43,451 bases of DNA, from the NCBI GenBank assembly GCA_045533955.1, contig JAZSIU010000051.1, forward strand, positions 1-43,451. The letters run 5' to 3'. Below are positions 1-8,547 of the stretch, one piece after another (within the stretch, counting starts at the first letter, position 1; every line of letters begins with the position of its first letter). The DNA is from HGM04593 sp045533955 (GTDB lineage: Bacteria > Bacteroidota > Bacteroidia > Bacteroidales > Bacteroidaceae). The position numbers were made by a program, and so were the translations under genes. The notes beneath the pieces were generated by a model that was not told the DNA's origin, made no database searches, and saw only the letters and a program-made list of their open reading frames with translations.

Positions 1-97
1 TTTTGCTCAAATTACCTTATTTTTCTTGTTTTATTTTCAATCCCATTGTTGCCAAACGCTATTTTGTAATAATTTTTTATGGATTGTGCCATTAAAA

Positions 98-128
98 TTT
101 GTTGTAAGAAAAATATTTCATATATTTG
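98..128 (+). promoter_or_regulatory. Bacteroidota-type promoter (possible small RNA promoter)
   Basis: TTTG at 98-101 and TATATTTG at 121-128 are separated by 19 bp, a textbook fit to the -33 TTTG / -7 TAnnTTTG pattern of Bacteroidota primary sigma factor promoters. Transcription would begin near 135. No ORF of credible length follows before the hairpin at 209-240. Confidence 0.5.
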
Positions 129-129
129 C

Positions 130-240
130 AGTGTGCGAGAGCCATGTGAATGGTTTGAGCATGTATATAATCAGTTATGATAGTATAGTTTTTTCTTAGT
201 TGTTTAGTAAAAGTGCTGCGTTGTGAAATGCGGCACTTTT
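130..240 (+). ncRNA. candidate small RNA of about 105 nt
   Basis: A near-consensus promoter (98-128) is followed after about 80 bp by an intrinsic-terminator-like hairpin (209-240), with only tiny ORFs of a dozen codons or fewer in between. This is inferred from promoter and terminator alone; I do not recognise an RNA family. It could also be a leader or the tail of an upstream transcript. Confidence 0.25.
209..240 (+). terminator. intrinsic terminator-like hairpin
   Basis: The arm AAAAGTGCTGC pairs with GCGGCACTTTT (one G-U pair) around a loop of about 10 nt and ends in a T-run. It either ends the possible small RNA starting near 135 or a gene lying left of the window. Confidence 0.6.
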
Positions 241-407
241 GTATTTAAATAATCTTTAACCCTTTTCTTGCAAATAGGGCTATTTTATCTTACATTTTGG
301 CATTATGGATATTACTGTTTTTATGGAAATTTGCTGAAGCGATAGGAGGCTTTTTGGCTCCATACAGATAGTCCGAAACACTCTTAATATAAAAATATAC
401 ATTTTAA

Positions 408-439
408 TTGGGGTATTTAAATAAAAAAGGCTAATTTTG
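408..439 (+). promoter_or_regulatory. candidate promoter of the V-ATPase operon
   Basis: TTG at 408-410 and TAATTTTG at 432-439 with a 21-bp spacer fit the Bacteroidota promoter pattern. The leader to ntpE would be about 80 nt. A second TAttTTG-like box at 461-467 is an alternative. Confidence 0.4.
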
Positions 440-523
440 TAGTTTCTAAGCCGTATAGTATATTTTGTAAATTTTTATGTGCAATACGCGGCAGACGTGG
501 TAAATAATAAATAGTGATTATAT

Positions 524-1108
524 ATGGATAACAAAATTCAAGAACTAACCGAGAAAATTTATAACGAGGGTGTTGAAAAAGGCCGTAGCGAGGCTGAGCG
601 TATAGTGGCTGAGGCTAATGCTAAAGCTGCCGATATTGTAAAGGCTGCCGAGGCTCAGGCACAGGAAATTGTTGCAGCTGCACGTAAGGCTGCCGACGAA
701 TTGAACGCAAACACCCGTTCGGAACTTAAACTATATGGCGAGCAGGCCATTGGTGCCATGAAGTCAGAAATAGCTACATTGGTTACCGATACCGTTGTTA
801 AAGAGAGCTTGAACAAATCTTTCAAGGATAATTTGCTCAAAGAGGTTATCCTGAAGATTGCCGAAAGATGGAATAGTGACGAGCAGTTGGTAATATCTAC
901 CTCCGAGGCCGAGGAACTTAAGGCTTTCTTTATTACAAAAGCTAAGGAATTGCTCGATAAAGGTGTGGAAATTAAGCAGATTAACGGTGTTAAGGGATTT
1001 TCAGTTTCACCTGCCGACGGCTCCTATAAGATTAACTTCGGCGAGGGAGAATTTGAAACATTCCTGAAATCTTTCCTTCGTCCTCAGATAGTAGAACTAT
1101 TATTCTAA
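524..1108 (+). CDS. ntpE: V-type ATPase subunit E
   Basis: This 194-residue protein matches the peripheral-stalk subunit E that ties the catalytic A3B3 head to the membrane subunit I. The first ~110 residues are an Ala/Glu/Lys-rich amphipathic helix typical of stalk subunits, followed by a globular part ending FLRPQIVELLF, which in this family contacts the top of the head. It is the first gene of the operon, 13 bp ahead of the DUF2764 gene. Length is normal for bacterial and archaeal E subunits. No separate subunit G/H, the usual stalk partner, is visible in the operon. Identification rests on composition, length and operon position. Confidence 0.9.
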   Translation: MDNKIQELTEKIYNEGVEKGRSEAERIVAEANAKAADIVKAAEAQAQEIVAAARKAADELNANTRSELKLYGEQAIGAMKSEIATLVTDTVVKESLNKSFKDNLLKEVILKIAERWNSDEQLVISTSEAEELKAFFITKAKELLDKGVEIKQINGVKGFSVSPADGSYKINFGEGEFETFLKSFLRPQIVELLF

Positions 1109-1121
1109 GCGTTCGAAAAAT

Positions 1122-1964
1122 ATGAGTGAATATCATTGTTTGGTTGCAGGTTTGCCCGACATAGTTTTTGATGGCAGTAAAGTAAACTTCTCTATTGAGA
1201 GGTTCAGAGAGGAGGTATATTCCGGACTGACAAAAGAGGATGCTTCGAAAATTGACCTATTCTTCTATGCGTGGGACAACGTGAATATCATGAACATCCT
1301 GCGTCGTGGCGCCGATGCGGAAATAGAACGTACGGGATGCTACTCGCACGAGGAGCTTGCCGAGCTTATTGCGGCTGTAAAAAGCGGTGATGCACGTAGC
1401 TCGTACTATCCTGCATACATGTACGATTTTCTTGAATATTATTTCGAGAATGAAGGGCGCGAGGGTGTGATGTTCGAGGATGTGCTTGCGGCTCACTACT
1501 ATGATTATGCAGTGGGATGCGGCAATAAATTTCTTTCTCAGTGGTTTGCGTTTAACAGGACTCTTAACAACTTGCAGGTTGCTTTCATCGCTCGAAGATT
1601 CAAGCTGAATATTGCCGACTGCGTGGTTGGTGATGATGAAATTACTGAAACGATACGTACATCCAATGCTCGCGATTTTGACCTCTCGAGCGAGATTGAT
1701 TATTTAGAGACCGTACAACGTTTGTGCGAAATGGATAAATTGCAGGAGCGCGAGCATCAGTTTGATGAACTTAGATGGAGCTGGCTCGACGAGAATTCTG
1801 TTTTCATCTATTTCTCGGTAGAGCGTCTGTTTGTATTCCTACAGAAATTGGATATTGTCATTCGTTGGGCCAAGCTCGACGCCGAGAAGGGAATGGCACG
1901 CTACAAAGAACTTATAGAGGGTCTGAAGAGCGGACTTACTATCAATGACGAAGATTATCAATAA
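1122..1964 (+). CDS. DUF2764 family protein, likely V-ATPase subunit C-like
   Basis: A 280-residue soluble protein of the DUF2764 family, found between subunits E and A in V-ATPase operons of Chlamydia, spirochaetes and Bacteroidota. No signal peptide or membrane helix is visible. The segment KIDLFFYAWDNVNIMNILR (about residues 43-61) resembles the D..N...ILR signature region of V-ATPase subunit C/d, which joins the rotor to the proteolipid ring. No standard subunit C or F is encoded in this operon, so I infer that this protein does the subunit C job. That is inference from position and weak motif likeness. It sits 20 bp upstream of ntpA. Confidence 0.8.
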   Translation: MSEYHCLVAGLPDIVFDGSKVNFSIERFREEVYSGLTKEDASKIDLFFYAWDNVNIMNILRRGADAEIERTGCYSHEELAELIAAVKSGDARSSYYPAYMYDFLEYYFENEGREGVMFEDVLAAHYYDYAVGCGNKFLSQWFAFNRTLNNLQVAFIARRFKLNIADCVVGDDEITETIRTSNARDFDLSSEIDYLETVQRLCEMDKLQEREHQFDELRWSWLDENSVFIYFSVERLFVFLQKLDIVIRWAKLDAEKGMARYKELIEGLKSGLTINDEDYQ

Positions 1965-1984
1965 GAAAAATAAAAACAATAAAT

Positions 1985-3742
1985 ATGGCAACAAAAGGAA
2001 AAGTAACCGGTGTCATAGCAAACATGGTGTTGCTGGCTGTTGATGGTCCGGTGGCACAGAATGAAATTTGTTATATTTCGACCGGTGGCGACCGTTTGAT
2101 GGCTGAGGTCATAAAAATTAACGGCGCGAAAGTGTATGTTCAGGTTTTTGAAAGTACACGTCGATTGAAGATAGGCGAAGAGGCGGAATTTACCGGACAC
2201 ATGCTTGAGGTTTCTCTTGCTCCGGGCATGCTCTCGAAAAACTATGATGGTTTGCAGAACGACCTTGACAAGATGGAGGGTGTCTTCCTGAAACGTGGTG
2301 ATTACACCAACCCTCTCGACGAAGATAAACTGTGGGAGTTCGAGCCTATTGTAAAGGCAGGCGACAAAGTAGAAGCTGCTGCATGGTTGGGTAAGGTCGA
2401 GGAGAATAATCAGCCTTTGAAGATTATGGCTCCCTTCTCGCTCGATGGTGAGTGGACTGTTAAATCAATAGTTGCAGCAGGGAAGTACAAAATAACAGAT
2501 ACTATTGCAGTGCTTGCTAATGCCGAGGGCGAGGAGAAAAATATAAATATGATTCAGAAGTGGCCTGTGCGCGTTGCAATGAGCAACTATAAAGAGAAAC
2601 CACGTCCCTTTAAACTTCTTGAGACAGGTGTTCGCACAATAGACACTCTTAACCCTATTGTTGAGGGTGGTACAGGCTTCATCCCCGGCCCGTTCGGTAC
2701 AGGAAAAACAGTGCTGCAGCATGCTATTTCGAAACAGGCCGAGGCTGATATTGTAATTATTGCAGCTTGTGGTGAGCGTGCAAATGAGGTTGTGGAGATT
2801 TTTACAGAATTCCCCGAGCTTATAGACCCCCATACAGGACGCAAACTGATGGAGCGTACAATCATCATCGCAAACACCTCGAATATGCCCGTAGCCGCCC
2901 GTGAGGCGTCGGTATATACCGCAATGACAATTGCCGAGTACTACCGCGCAATGGGCCTCAGAGTACTGCTTATGGCCGATTCTACCTCGCGTTGGGCGCA
3001 GGCGCTGCGTGAAATGTCGAACCGTATGGAGGAGCTCCCCGGTCCCGACGCCTTCCCGATGGATATTTCATCAATCATCGCCAACTTCTACAGCCGTGCG
3101 GGATACGTCTATCTGAATAATGGCAAGGCCGGCTCAATCACATTCATCGGAACAGTATCGCCCGCCGGAGGTAACCTTAAAGAGCCCGTAACCGAGAACA
3201 CCAAAAAGGTAGCACGATGCTTCTATGCTCTCGAGCAGGCCCGTGCCGATAAAAAACGCTATCCGGCAGTGAACCCCATCGACTCGTACTCGAAATACAT
3301 CGACTATCCCGAGTTTGGTAATTATATTAAAGGTATCATAGGCGATGGTTGGCTCGAGATGGTCAACGAGGCAAAAACCCGTCTTTTGCGCGGAAAAGAG
3401 ATTGCCGAGCAGATAAACATTCTTGGCGACGACGGCGTGCCCGTGGATTACCACGTAACATTCTGGAAGTCCGAACTTATCGACTTTGTAGTATTGCAGC
3501 AGGACGCCTTCGACGAGGTCGATTCGGTAACCCCCCTCGAGCGTCAAGAGGCAATCCTCAGACAAATAACAGAGATGTGCCGTGCCGAATACGACTTTGA
3601 GGATTTTACCGAAGTGTCGGACTTCTTCAAAAAAGCAATCAACCTATGCAAACAGATGAACTACTCCGAGTATAAATCGGATAAGTACAATACCTATCAC
3701 GCACAGCTGCAAGAGCTGTTGGCAACAAAACAGATTGCTTAA
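1985..3742 (+). CDS. ntpA: V-type ATPase catalytic subunit A
   Basis: A 585-residue catalytic subunit that binds and hydrolyses ATP in the A3B3 head. The Walker A loop GPFGTGKT spans residues 235-242, with K241 contacting phosphate; GERANEV follows, carrying the catalytic-glutamate region, and LLMADSTSRWAQALRE contains the Walker B strand. The N-terminal barrel and the A-subunit-specific bulge domain fit the length, normal for the family (580-600). Third gene of the operon, 27 bp ahead of ntpB. All catalytic motifs are intact. Confidence 0.97.
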   Translation: MATKGKVTGVIANMVLLAVDGPVAQNEICYISTGGDRLMAEVIKINGAKVYVQVFESTRRLKIGEEAEFTGHMLEVSLAPGMLSKNYDGLQNDLDKMEGVFLKRGDYTNPLDEDKLWEFEPIVKAGDKVEAAAWLGKVEENNQPLKIMAPFSLDGEWTVKSIVAAGKYKITDTIAVLANAEGEEKNINMIQKWPVRVAMSNYKEKPRPFKLLETGVRTIDTLNPIVEGGTGFIPGPFGTGKTVLQHAISKQAEADIVIIAACGERANEVVEIFTEFPELIDPHTGRKLMERTIIIANTSNMPVAAREASVYTAMTIAEYYRAMGLRVLLMADSTSRWAQALREMSNRMEELPGPDAFPMDISSIIANFYSRAGYVYLNNGKAGSITFIGTVSPAGGNLKEPVTENTKKVARCFYALEQARADKKRYPAVNPIDSYSKYIDYPEFGNYIKGIIGDGWLEMVNEAKTRLLRGKEIAEQINILGDDGVPVDYHVTFWKSELIDFVVLQQDAFDEVDSVTPLERQEAILRQITEMCRAEYDFEDFTEVSDFFKKAINLCKQMNYSEYKSDKYNTYHAQLQELLATKQIA

Positions 3743-3769
3743 TCACCCACTATAATACCTATTTATATT

Positions 3770-5089
3770 ATGGCAACAGAAGCATTCAAAAAAATATACA
3801 CAAAGATAAACTCCATCACCAAGGCAACCTGCTCACTGAAGGCAACCGGTGTTGGATACGACGAGCTTGCGACCGTAAACGGAAAATTGGCGCAGGTGGT
3901 AAAGATTATGGGCGATGAGGTAACGCTTCAGGTGTTCGAGGGTACCGGCGGTATCCCCACCGATGCCGAGGTTGTATTCCTCGGGAAAGCCCCCACACTC
4001 AAGGTAAGCGAGCAGCTGGCCGGACGTTTCTTCAATGCATACGGCGACCCCATCGACGGAGGCCCCGCCGTTGAGGGAACAGAGGTCGAGATAGGCGGTC
4101 CCTCGGTGAACCCCGTACGCCGCAAACAACCCTCGGAGCTCATTGCAACAGGTATCGCCGGCATTGATATGAACAACACGCTGGTAACAGGACAGAAGAT
4201 TCCCTTCTTTGCCGACCCCGAGCAGCCCTACAATCAGGTGATGGCCAATGTGGCAATGCGCGCAGAGACCGACAAAATCATCCTCGGAGGTATGGGAATG
4301 ACCAACGACGACTATCTGTATTTCAAGAATCTGTTCTCTAATGCAGGCGCCCTCGACCGCATCATCTGCTTTATGAACACCACAGAAGACCCTGCCGTCG
4401 AGCGTCTGCTCATCCCCGATATGTCGCTCACGGCTGCCGAATATTTTGCTGTCGAGAAGAACGAGAAAGTGCTTGTCCTACTGACCGATATGACAATGTA
4501 CGCCGATGCGCTTTCTATCGTATCGAACCGTATGGACCAGATTCCCTCGAAGGACTCAATGCCCGGTTCGCTCTACTCCGACCTTGCAAAAATCTACGAG
4601 AAGGCTGTACAATTCCCCGCAGGCGGCTCAATAACCATTATCGCCGTAACAACCCTCTCGGGTGGCGATATTACCCACGCCGTACCCGATAACACAGGAT
4701 ACATCACCGAGGGACAGCTGTTCCTGCGCCGCGACAGCGACATAGGTAAGGTAATTGTCGACCCCTTCCGCTCGCTCTCGCGTCTGAAGCAGCTTGTAGC
4801 CGGAAAAAAGACCCGCAAAGACCATCCTCAGGTAATGAACGCAGCCGTGCGTCTATATGCCGATGCCGCAAATGCGAAGACAAAGCTCGAGAATGGTTTC
4901 GACCTTACCGACTACGACAAACGTACACTCTCGTTTGCAAAAGATTACTCGGACAAGCTGTTGGCCATTGATGTCAACATTAACACCACCGAGATGCTCG
5001 ACGTTACTTGGGGACTGTTCTCGCAGTATTTCAAGCCCGAGGAGGTTAATATTCGTCAAGAGCTCATCGACGCACATTGGAAAAAGTAG
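3770..5089 (+). CDS. ntpB: V-type ATPase subunit B
   Basis: A 439-residue non-catalytic nucleotide-binding subunit alternating with A in the head. It begins with the beta-barrel typical of the family (KIYTKINSITKATCSLKATG) and lacks a Walker A lysine loop at the usual place, as expected for B. The region QIPSKDSMPGSLYSDLAKIYE and the arginine-containing stretch near LSRLKQLVAG match the family. It is slightly shorter than the usual 455-465 residues. Lies 31 bp before ntpD. Confidence 0.96.
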   Translation: MATEAFKKIYTKINSITKATCSLKATGVGYDELATVNGKLAQVVKIMGDEVTLQVFEGTGGIPTDAEVVFLGKAPTLKVSEQLAGRFFNAYGDPIDGGPAVEGTEVEIGGPSVNPVRRKQPSELIATGIAGIDMNNTLVTGQKIPFFADPEQPYNQVMANVAMRAETDKIILGGMGMTNDDYLYFKNLFSNAGALDRIICFMNTTEDPAVERLLIPDMSLTAAEYFAVEKNEKVLVLLTDMTMYADALSIVSNRMDQIPSKDSMPGSLYSDLAKIYEKAVQFPAGGSITIIAVTTLSGGDITHAVPDNTGYITEGQLFLRRDSDIGKVIVDPFRSLSRLKQLVAGKKTRKDHPQVMNAAVRLYADAANAKTKLENGFDLTDYDKRTLSFAKDYSDKLLAIDVNINTTEMLDVTWGLFSQYFKPEEVNIRQELIDAHWKK

Positions 5090-5120
5090 GAGTTGTTCCC
5101 ATTAGAGATAAAAAAGCAAA

Positions 5121-5723
5121 ATGATTGCATTTCAATATAACAAAACATCGCTTCAGAATCTCGAAAAGCAACTGAAAATGCGACAGAGAACTCTCCCCAT
5201 CATAAAAAGCAAGGAGAGCGCCCTGCGCATCGAGGTAAAAAAATGCAAAGAAGAGATGGAGCACCACGACGAAGAGTACGAGAAGCTGCTTGCGCAGTAC
5301 AGCACACTCTTTGCCCTGTGGAACGAGTTTGACGCCTCGCTGGTTAAGACCGGCAGGCTCTCCATCGGCCGTCGCAAAGTGGCCGGAGTGCTTGTGCCCA
5401 TACTCGAGGATGCAGAATTTGTGGTCGAGCGATACAGCCTCTTCTCGGCACCCAAATGGTATGCCGACGGAATAGAATTGCTGAAGCAGATGGCAATGAC
5501 GGCAATAAGCCGCGAGCTACTGAATCGCAAACTGCGACTGCTCGAGATTGCACGAAAAAAGACCACACAAAAAGTAAACCTTTTCGAGAAAGTGCAGATA
5601 CCCGGCTACGAGGATGCGATACGTAAAATAAAGCGCTTTATGGAGGACGAAGAGAATCTCTCAAAATCGTCGCAGAAAATCCTAAAATCGCTTCTTGAAC
5701 AAAGAGAGGAGGCAGCCGTATGA
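5121..5723 (+). CDS. ntpD: V-type ATPase subunit D (central rotor)
   Basis: A 200-residue protein rich in Lys, Glu and Arg with two long helices at the ends (about residues 1-75 and 110-195), the antiparallel coiled coil that forms the rotor axle inside A3B3. It starts with a family-like N-terminus (TSLQNLEKQLKMRQRTLPIIKSK). Its TGA overlaps the ATG of ntpI in an ATGA, so the two are probably translationally coupled. Subunit F, which normally binds D, is not visible in the operon. Confidence 0.92.
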   Translation: MIAFQYNKTSLQNLEKQLKMRQRTLPIIKSKESALRIEVKKCKEEMEHHDEEYEKLLAQYSTLFALWNEFDASLVKTGRLSIGRRKVAGVLVPILEDAEFVVERYSLFSAPKWYADGIELLKQMAMTAISRELLNRKLRLLEIARKKTTQKVNLFEKVQIPGYEDAIRKIKRFMEDEENLSKSSQKILKSLLEQREEAAV

Positions 5724-7540
5724 TTAGCAAGATGAAAAAACTGACGATGCTCATCTACCACAAAGAGTATCAAGAAATTCTTCAGACACTGCGTGCAGCG
5801 GGTGTCGTACATATAGAGCAGGGTAGTGCCGACATTAGTGAGGTGCCTCAAATTCAGACACTGCAAAGCGAGTGTACAAGCTACCTGAGATTAGTACACA
5901 GCCTCGAAAAACTCGCCCCCGAGAGCACCGAGATTGCAGCATCGAGCGAGGGCGCACAAGAGACAATGGCGCGCGTCGAAGAACTCAATGCCACACTCGA
6001 GAGGCTGAAGCAGGCGCTTCAGACAGCCGAGAAAGACGCCTCGGCAATGAACGTGTGGGGCGACTTTGACACCACACTCATCGACAAACTCGCAGCCGAG
6101 GGCTACGCGCTAAATTTCTTCCAGACGACCGTAAAATCGTTCGACACAGAATGGAGCGAGCAGTATAATGCCGTAATAATTAAGCAGGTAGGCTCACGCG
6201 TGTATTTTGTAACGGTAACCGACGGCCTTGTTCCCGAGATTGACGCCGAGCACATTATTCTGCCCAAGAGCCGCCTCGCCGATATTATGGCCGAGGTCGA
6301 GCGCCTGAACGTCGAGATAAAACTCGTGGGCGAGCAGCTCGCCTCGCTTGCCGGCAACAAACTACCCGTGCTGCGCGCCAAGCTCAAAGAACTGAACGCA
6401 CAATTGGACTTTTCACGTGTCGAGTACAGCGGCGAGAAGGTAACGGGCGACAAACTGTTGCTTCTGCAAGGCTGGGTACCCGAGGAGGATTCTGAAGCAT
6501 TGGTAAAAATCCTCGACGCCGAACCCGTATTCTACGAGCTTCGCAACCCAACGCCCGACGACAATGTGCCCGTCCGCTTCAAGAACAACGCATTCTTCCG
6601 TCTCTTCGAACCTATTTGCGAGCTTTATATGCTCCCCAAATACAACGAAATTGACCTTACGCCATTCTTTGCACCCTTCTATATGATATTCTTCGGACTC
6701 TGTCTTGGAGATATGGGCTACGGCCTTGTCATCAGCATTGCAGCGCTTGCCCTGATACTCACGGGTAAGATGAAGAGTATGCGCGGGTATATGAATCTTG
6801 CGCTCACTTTGGGAATTTCGACCATCGTGTGCGGCTCTCTAACCGGCACATTCTTCGGATTCAACATCTACGAGTGGAACATACCCTTGCTCGATTGGTG
6901 GCGCGACAATGTGTCGTTTGCAAAAATGAATCCCGAGACAGGCAAGCTGAACGACCCGAATGATATGCTCTTCAACCTATCGCTCATTTTGGGAGGCATA
7001 CAAATATGCTACGCAATGGGGCTGAAGATTGCCAATCAGATAATTCAGTTGGGCTTTAAGTATGCTGTTGCCACAATCGGCTGGCTCATTATTATTCTGA
7101 CGACCGTGGCAATGATGTTTATCCCTGCAATACCGATGGCTGTCATTTATGCACTGTATGCAATCGGTGCAGCCGGAGCATTGCTCTATAATTCTCCCGG
7201 AAAAAATATTTTTCTCAATATTGGTCTGGGACTGTGGGACGCCTACAATATGGTCACCGGTCTTCTGGGTGATATGCTCTCGTACATCCGTCTGTTTGCA
7301 CTCGGACTTTCGGGTGGAGTGCTTGCAACGGTGTTCAACAATATTGCCGTACAGATGAGCCCCGACGTTCCTGTGCTGGGTTCGTTGGTGATGGTTATTA
7401 TTTTCCTCTTTGGCCATAGCCTGAACATATTTATGAATACGCTTGGAGCATTTGTGCATCCCATTCGTTTGACATTCGTCGAGTTTTTCAAGAATGCAGG
7501 ATACGAGGGTGGCGGTGCCGCTTACAAGCCTTTCAAGTAA
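5720..7540 (+). CDS. ntpI: V-type ATPase membrane subunit I (a subunit)
   Basis: A 606-residue stator subunit that carries the ion half-channels. The first ~320 residues form the cytoplasmic arm of long helices; the rest has about seven to eight membrane helices starting near FFAPFYMIFFGLCLGDMGYG. The essential arginine of the a/I family is R524 in LSYIRLFALGL, which faces the proteolipid glutamate. Length is a little under archaeal I subunits (about 650). Its ATG overlaps the stop of ntpD; 39 bp separate it from ntpK. Confidence 0.95.
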   Translation: MISKMKKLTMLIYHKEYQEILQTLRAAGVVHIEQGSADISEVPQIQTLQSECTSYLRLVHSLEKLAPESTEIAASSEGAQETMARVEELNATLERLKQALQTAEKDASAMNVWGDFDTTLIDKLAAEGYALNFFQTTVKSFDTEWSEQYNAVIIKQVGSRVYFVTVTDGLVPEIDAEHIILPKSRLADIMAEVERLNVEIKLVGEQLASLAGNKLPVLRAKLKELNAQLDFSRVEYSGEKVTGDKLLLLQGWVPEEDSEALVKILDAEPVFYELRNPTPDDNVPVRFKNNAFFRLFEPICELYMLPKYNEIDLTPFFAPFYMIFFGLCLGDMGYGLVISIAALALILTGKMKSMRGYMNLALTLGISTIVCGSLTGTFFGFNIYEWNIPLLDWWRDNVSFAKMNPETGKLNDPNDMLFNLSLILGGIQICYAMGLKIANQIIQLGFKYAVATIGWLIIILTTVAMMFIPAIPMAVIYALYAIGAAGALLYNSPGKNIFLNIGLGLWDAYNMVTGLLGDMLSYIRLFALGLSGGVLATVFNNIAVQMSPDVPVLGSLVMVIIFLFGHSLNIFMNTLGAFVHPIRLTFVEFFKNAGYEGGGAAYKPFK

Positions 7541-7579
7541 AATTAAATAAATAAAAATAATAATTAAAAAACAAAGTTT

Positions 7580-8035
7580 ATGATTTCAATGAATTTATTA
7601 CTCGCCTATGTAGGCGTAGCATTTATGCTTGCTCTTGCAGGTATTGGTAGTGCTTATGGAGTTACTATTGCAGGTAATGCAGCTATTGGTGCTTATAAGA
7701 AGAACAGCGGTGCATTCGGTACCTATGTGATGCTTACAGCGCTTCCCGGTACACAGGGTCTTTATGGCTTTGCCGGTTATTTCCTTGTAGCCGAATTGCT
7801 CACTCCCGAGATTACAGCCATTCAGGCTGCTGCTGTTTTTGGTTCAGGATTAGCTCTTGGATTGGTGGGTCTTTTCTCGGCAATTCGTCAGGGTCAGGTA
7901 TGTGCCAATGGTATAGTTTCTGTTGGTCAGGGTGTTAATGCAACCGGTATTACTCTTACTTTGGGTGTGTTCCCCGAGCTTTATGCCATTGTGGCGCTTG
8001 CTGCTACATTTATGATTGGTGGTGCTGTTGCTTAA
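7580..8035 (+). CDS. ntpK: V-type ATPase proteolipid subunit K, Na+-site residues present
   Basis: A 151-residue proteolipid made of two repeated helical hairpins (four membrane helices), forming the rotor ring. The first repeat carries LPGTQGLY (residues 55-62) and the second FPELYAI (131-137), so only the second hairpin has the ion-binding carboxylate, E133. L55, T58, Q59, Y62, Q104 and E133 correspond, at a constant shift of six, to Enterococcus hirae NtpK L61, T64, Q65, Y68, Q110 and E139, the Na+ ligands and hydrogen-bond partner as I remember them. I infer sodium rather than proton coupling. Last gene of the operon; a terminator follows at 8087. The start could be the second ATG at 7589. 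Confidence 0.95.
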   Translation: MISMNLLLAYVGVAFMLALAGIGSAYGVTIAGNAAIGAYKKNSGAFGTYVMLTALPGTQGLYGFAGYFLVAELLTPEITAIQAAAVFGSGLALGLVGLFSAIRQGQVCANGIVSVGQGVNATGITLTLGVFPELYAIVALAATFMIGGAVA

Positions 8036-8086
8036 AAACAGAGCATCCCCCCCCAAAAAAAATGCCTCTTTGTTTTAGGGGCGTAT

Positions 8087-8130
8087 AAAAGATAACCTCA
8101 TCACAGAAGGAGGTTATCTTTTTTTTTGCA
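8087..8130 (+). terminator. intrinsic terminator after ntpK
   Basis: A perfect 13-bp stem (8087-8099 with 8110-8122, core GATAACCTC/GAGGTTATC) and 10-nt loop are followed by a run of T. Flanking A and T runs make it likely to work in both directions. It closes the V-ATPase operon. Confidence 0.85.
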
Positions 8131-8360
8131 AGCTAAAAAAAAGTGCGGGGTGCTTTTTGTGCTCGATTGTGCAACTTTTGTTGGTTTTAATGATTCTACT
8201 TTTTTGCACCCGAGAGAAAAAATGTAAGAAAATAAGATTGCTGCTACTGTTTTTTTTCTCGAATGACAAATTTACGAATTGTATCTTTTGAAAAAGTGTC
8301 TCAAAAAAAGTTTTTTTGCATCATATTGTTACACTTATTTGCTGTTGGCTCTTAATATAT

Positions 8361-8391
8361 TTTAATAATTAAAAAAAATGTATTAAATTTG
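8361..8391 (+). promoter_or_regulatory. candidate promoter of glycogen synthase
   Basis: TAAATTTG at 8384-8391 followed by C matches the -7 consensus. The -33 region (TTTA at 8361-8364) is weak. It would give a leader of about 150 nt. Confidence 0.35.
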
Positions 8392-8547
8392 CATCAAAAT
8401 AGAATTTGTGGTTGGGCATCTTCTGTTTTTTTGTAAAAGCAGGGCTTTAATTTTAAAGCTGTCGGAAACTTTTACATAGAATTTGCCTGATTAAATAAGG
8501 TATTTCAAGAGTGAATGCCTTTGTTTTTTGTGTTATATTTTTAAATA

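Larger units (their letters stand above)
1..523. other. non-coding region upstream of the V-ATPase operon
   Basis: No convincing protein-coding gene is visible in this AT-rich stretch. It holds a promoter-like pair at 98-128, a hairpin with a T-tract at 209-240, and a second promoter-like pair at 408-439 ahead of ntpE. A short imperfect hairpin (GGAG/CTCC arms) lies near 346-362. The leftmost 90 bases show nothing I recognise. Confidence 0.6.
8036..8547. other. non-coding region between V-ATPase and glycogen operons
   Basis: About 510 bp without a credible gene. It contains a weak hairpin near 8062-8083 (GCCTC/GGGGC), the strong terminator at 8087-8130, and a TAAATTTG box at 8384-8391 that may be the -7 element of the glycogen synthase promoter. 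The remaining AT-rich sequence shows nothing I can name. Confidence 0.6.
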
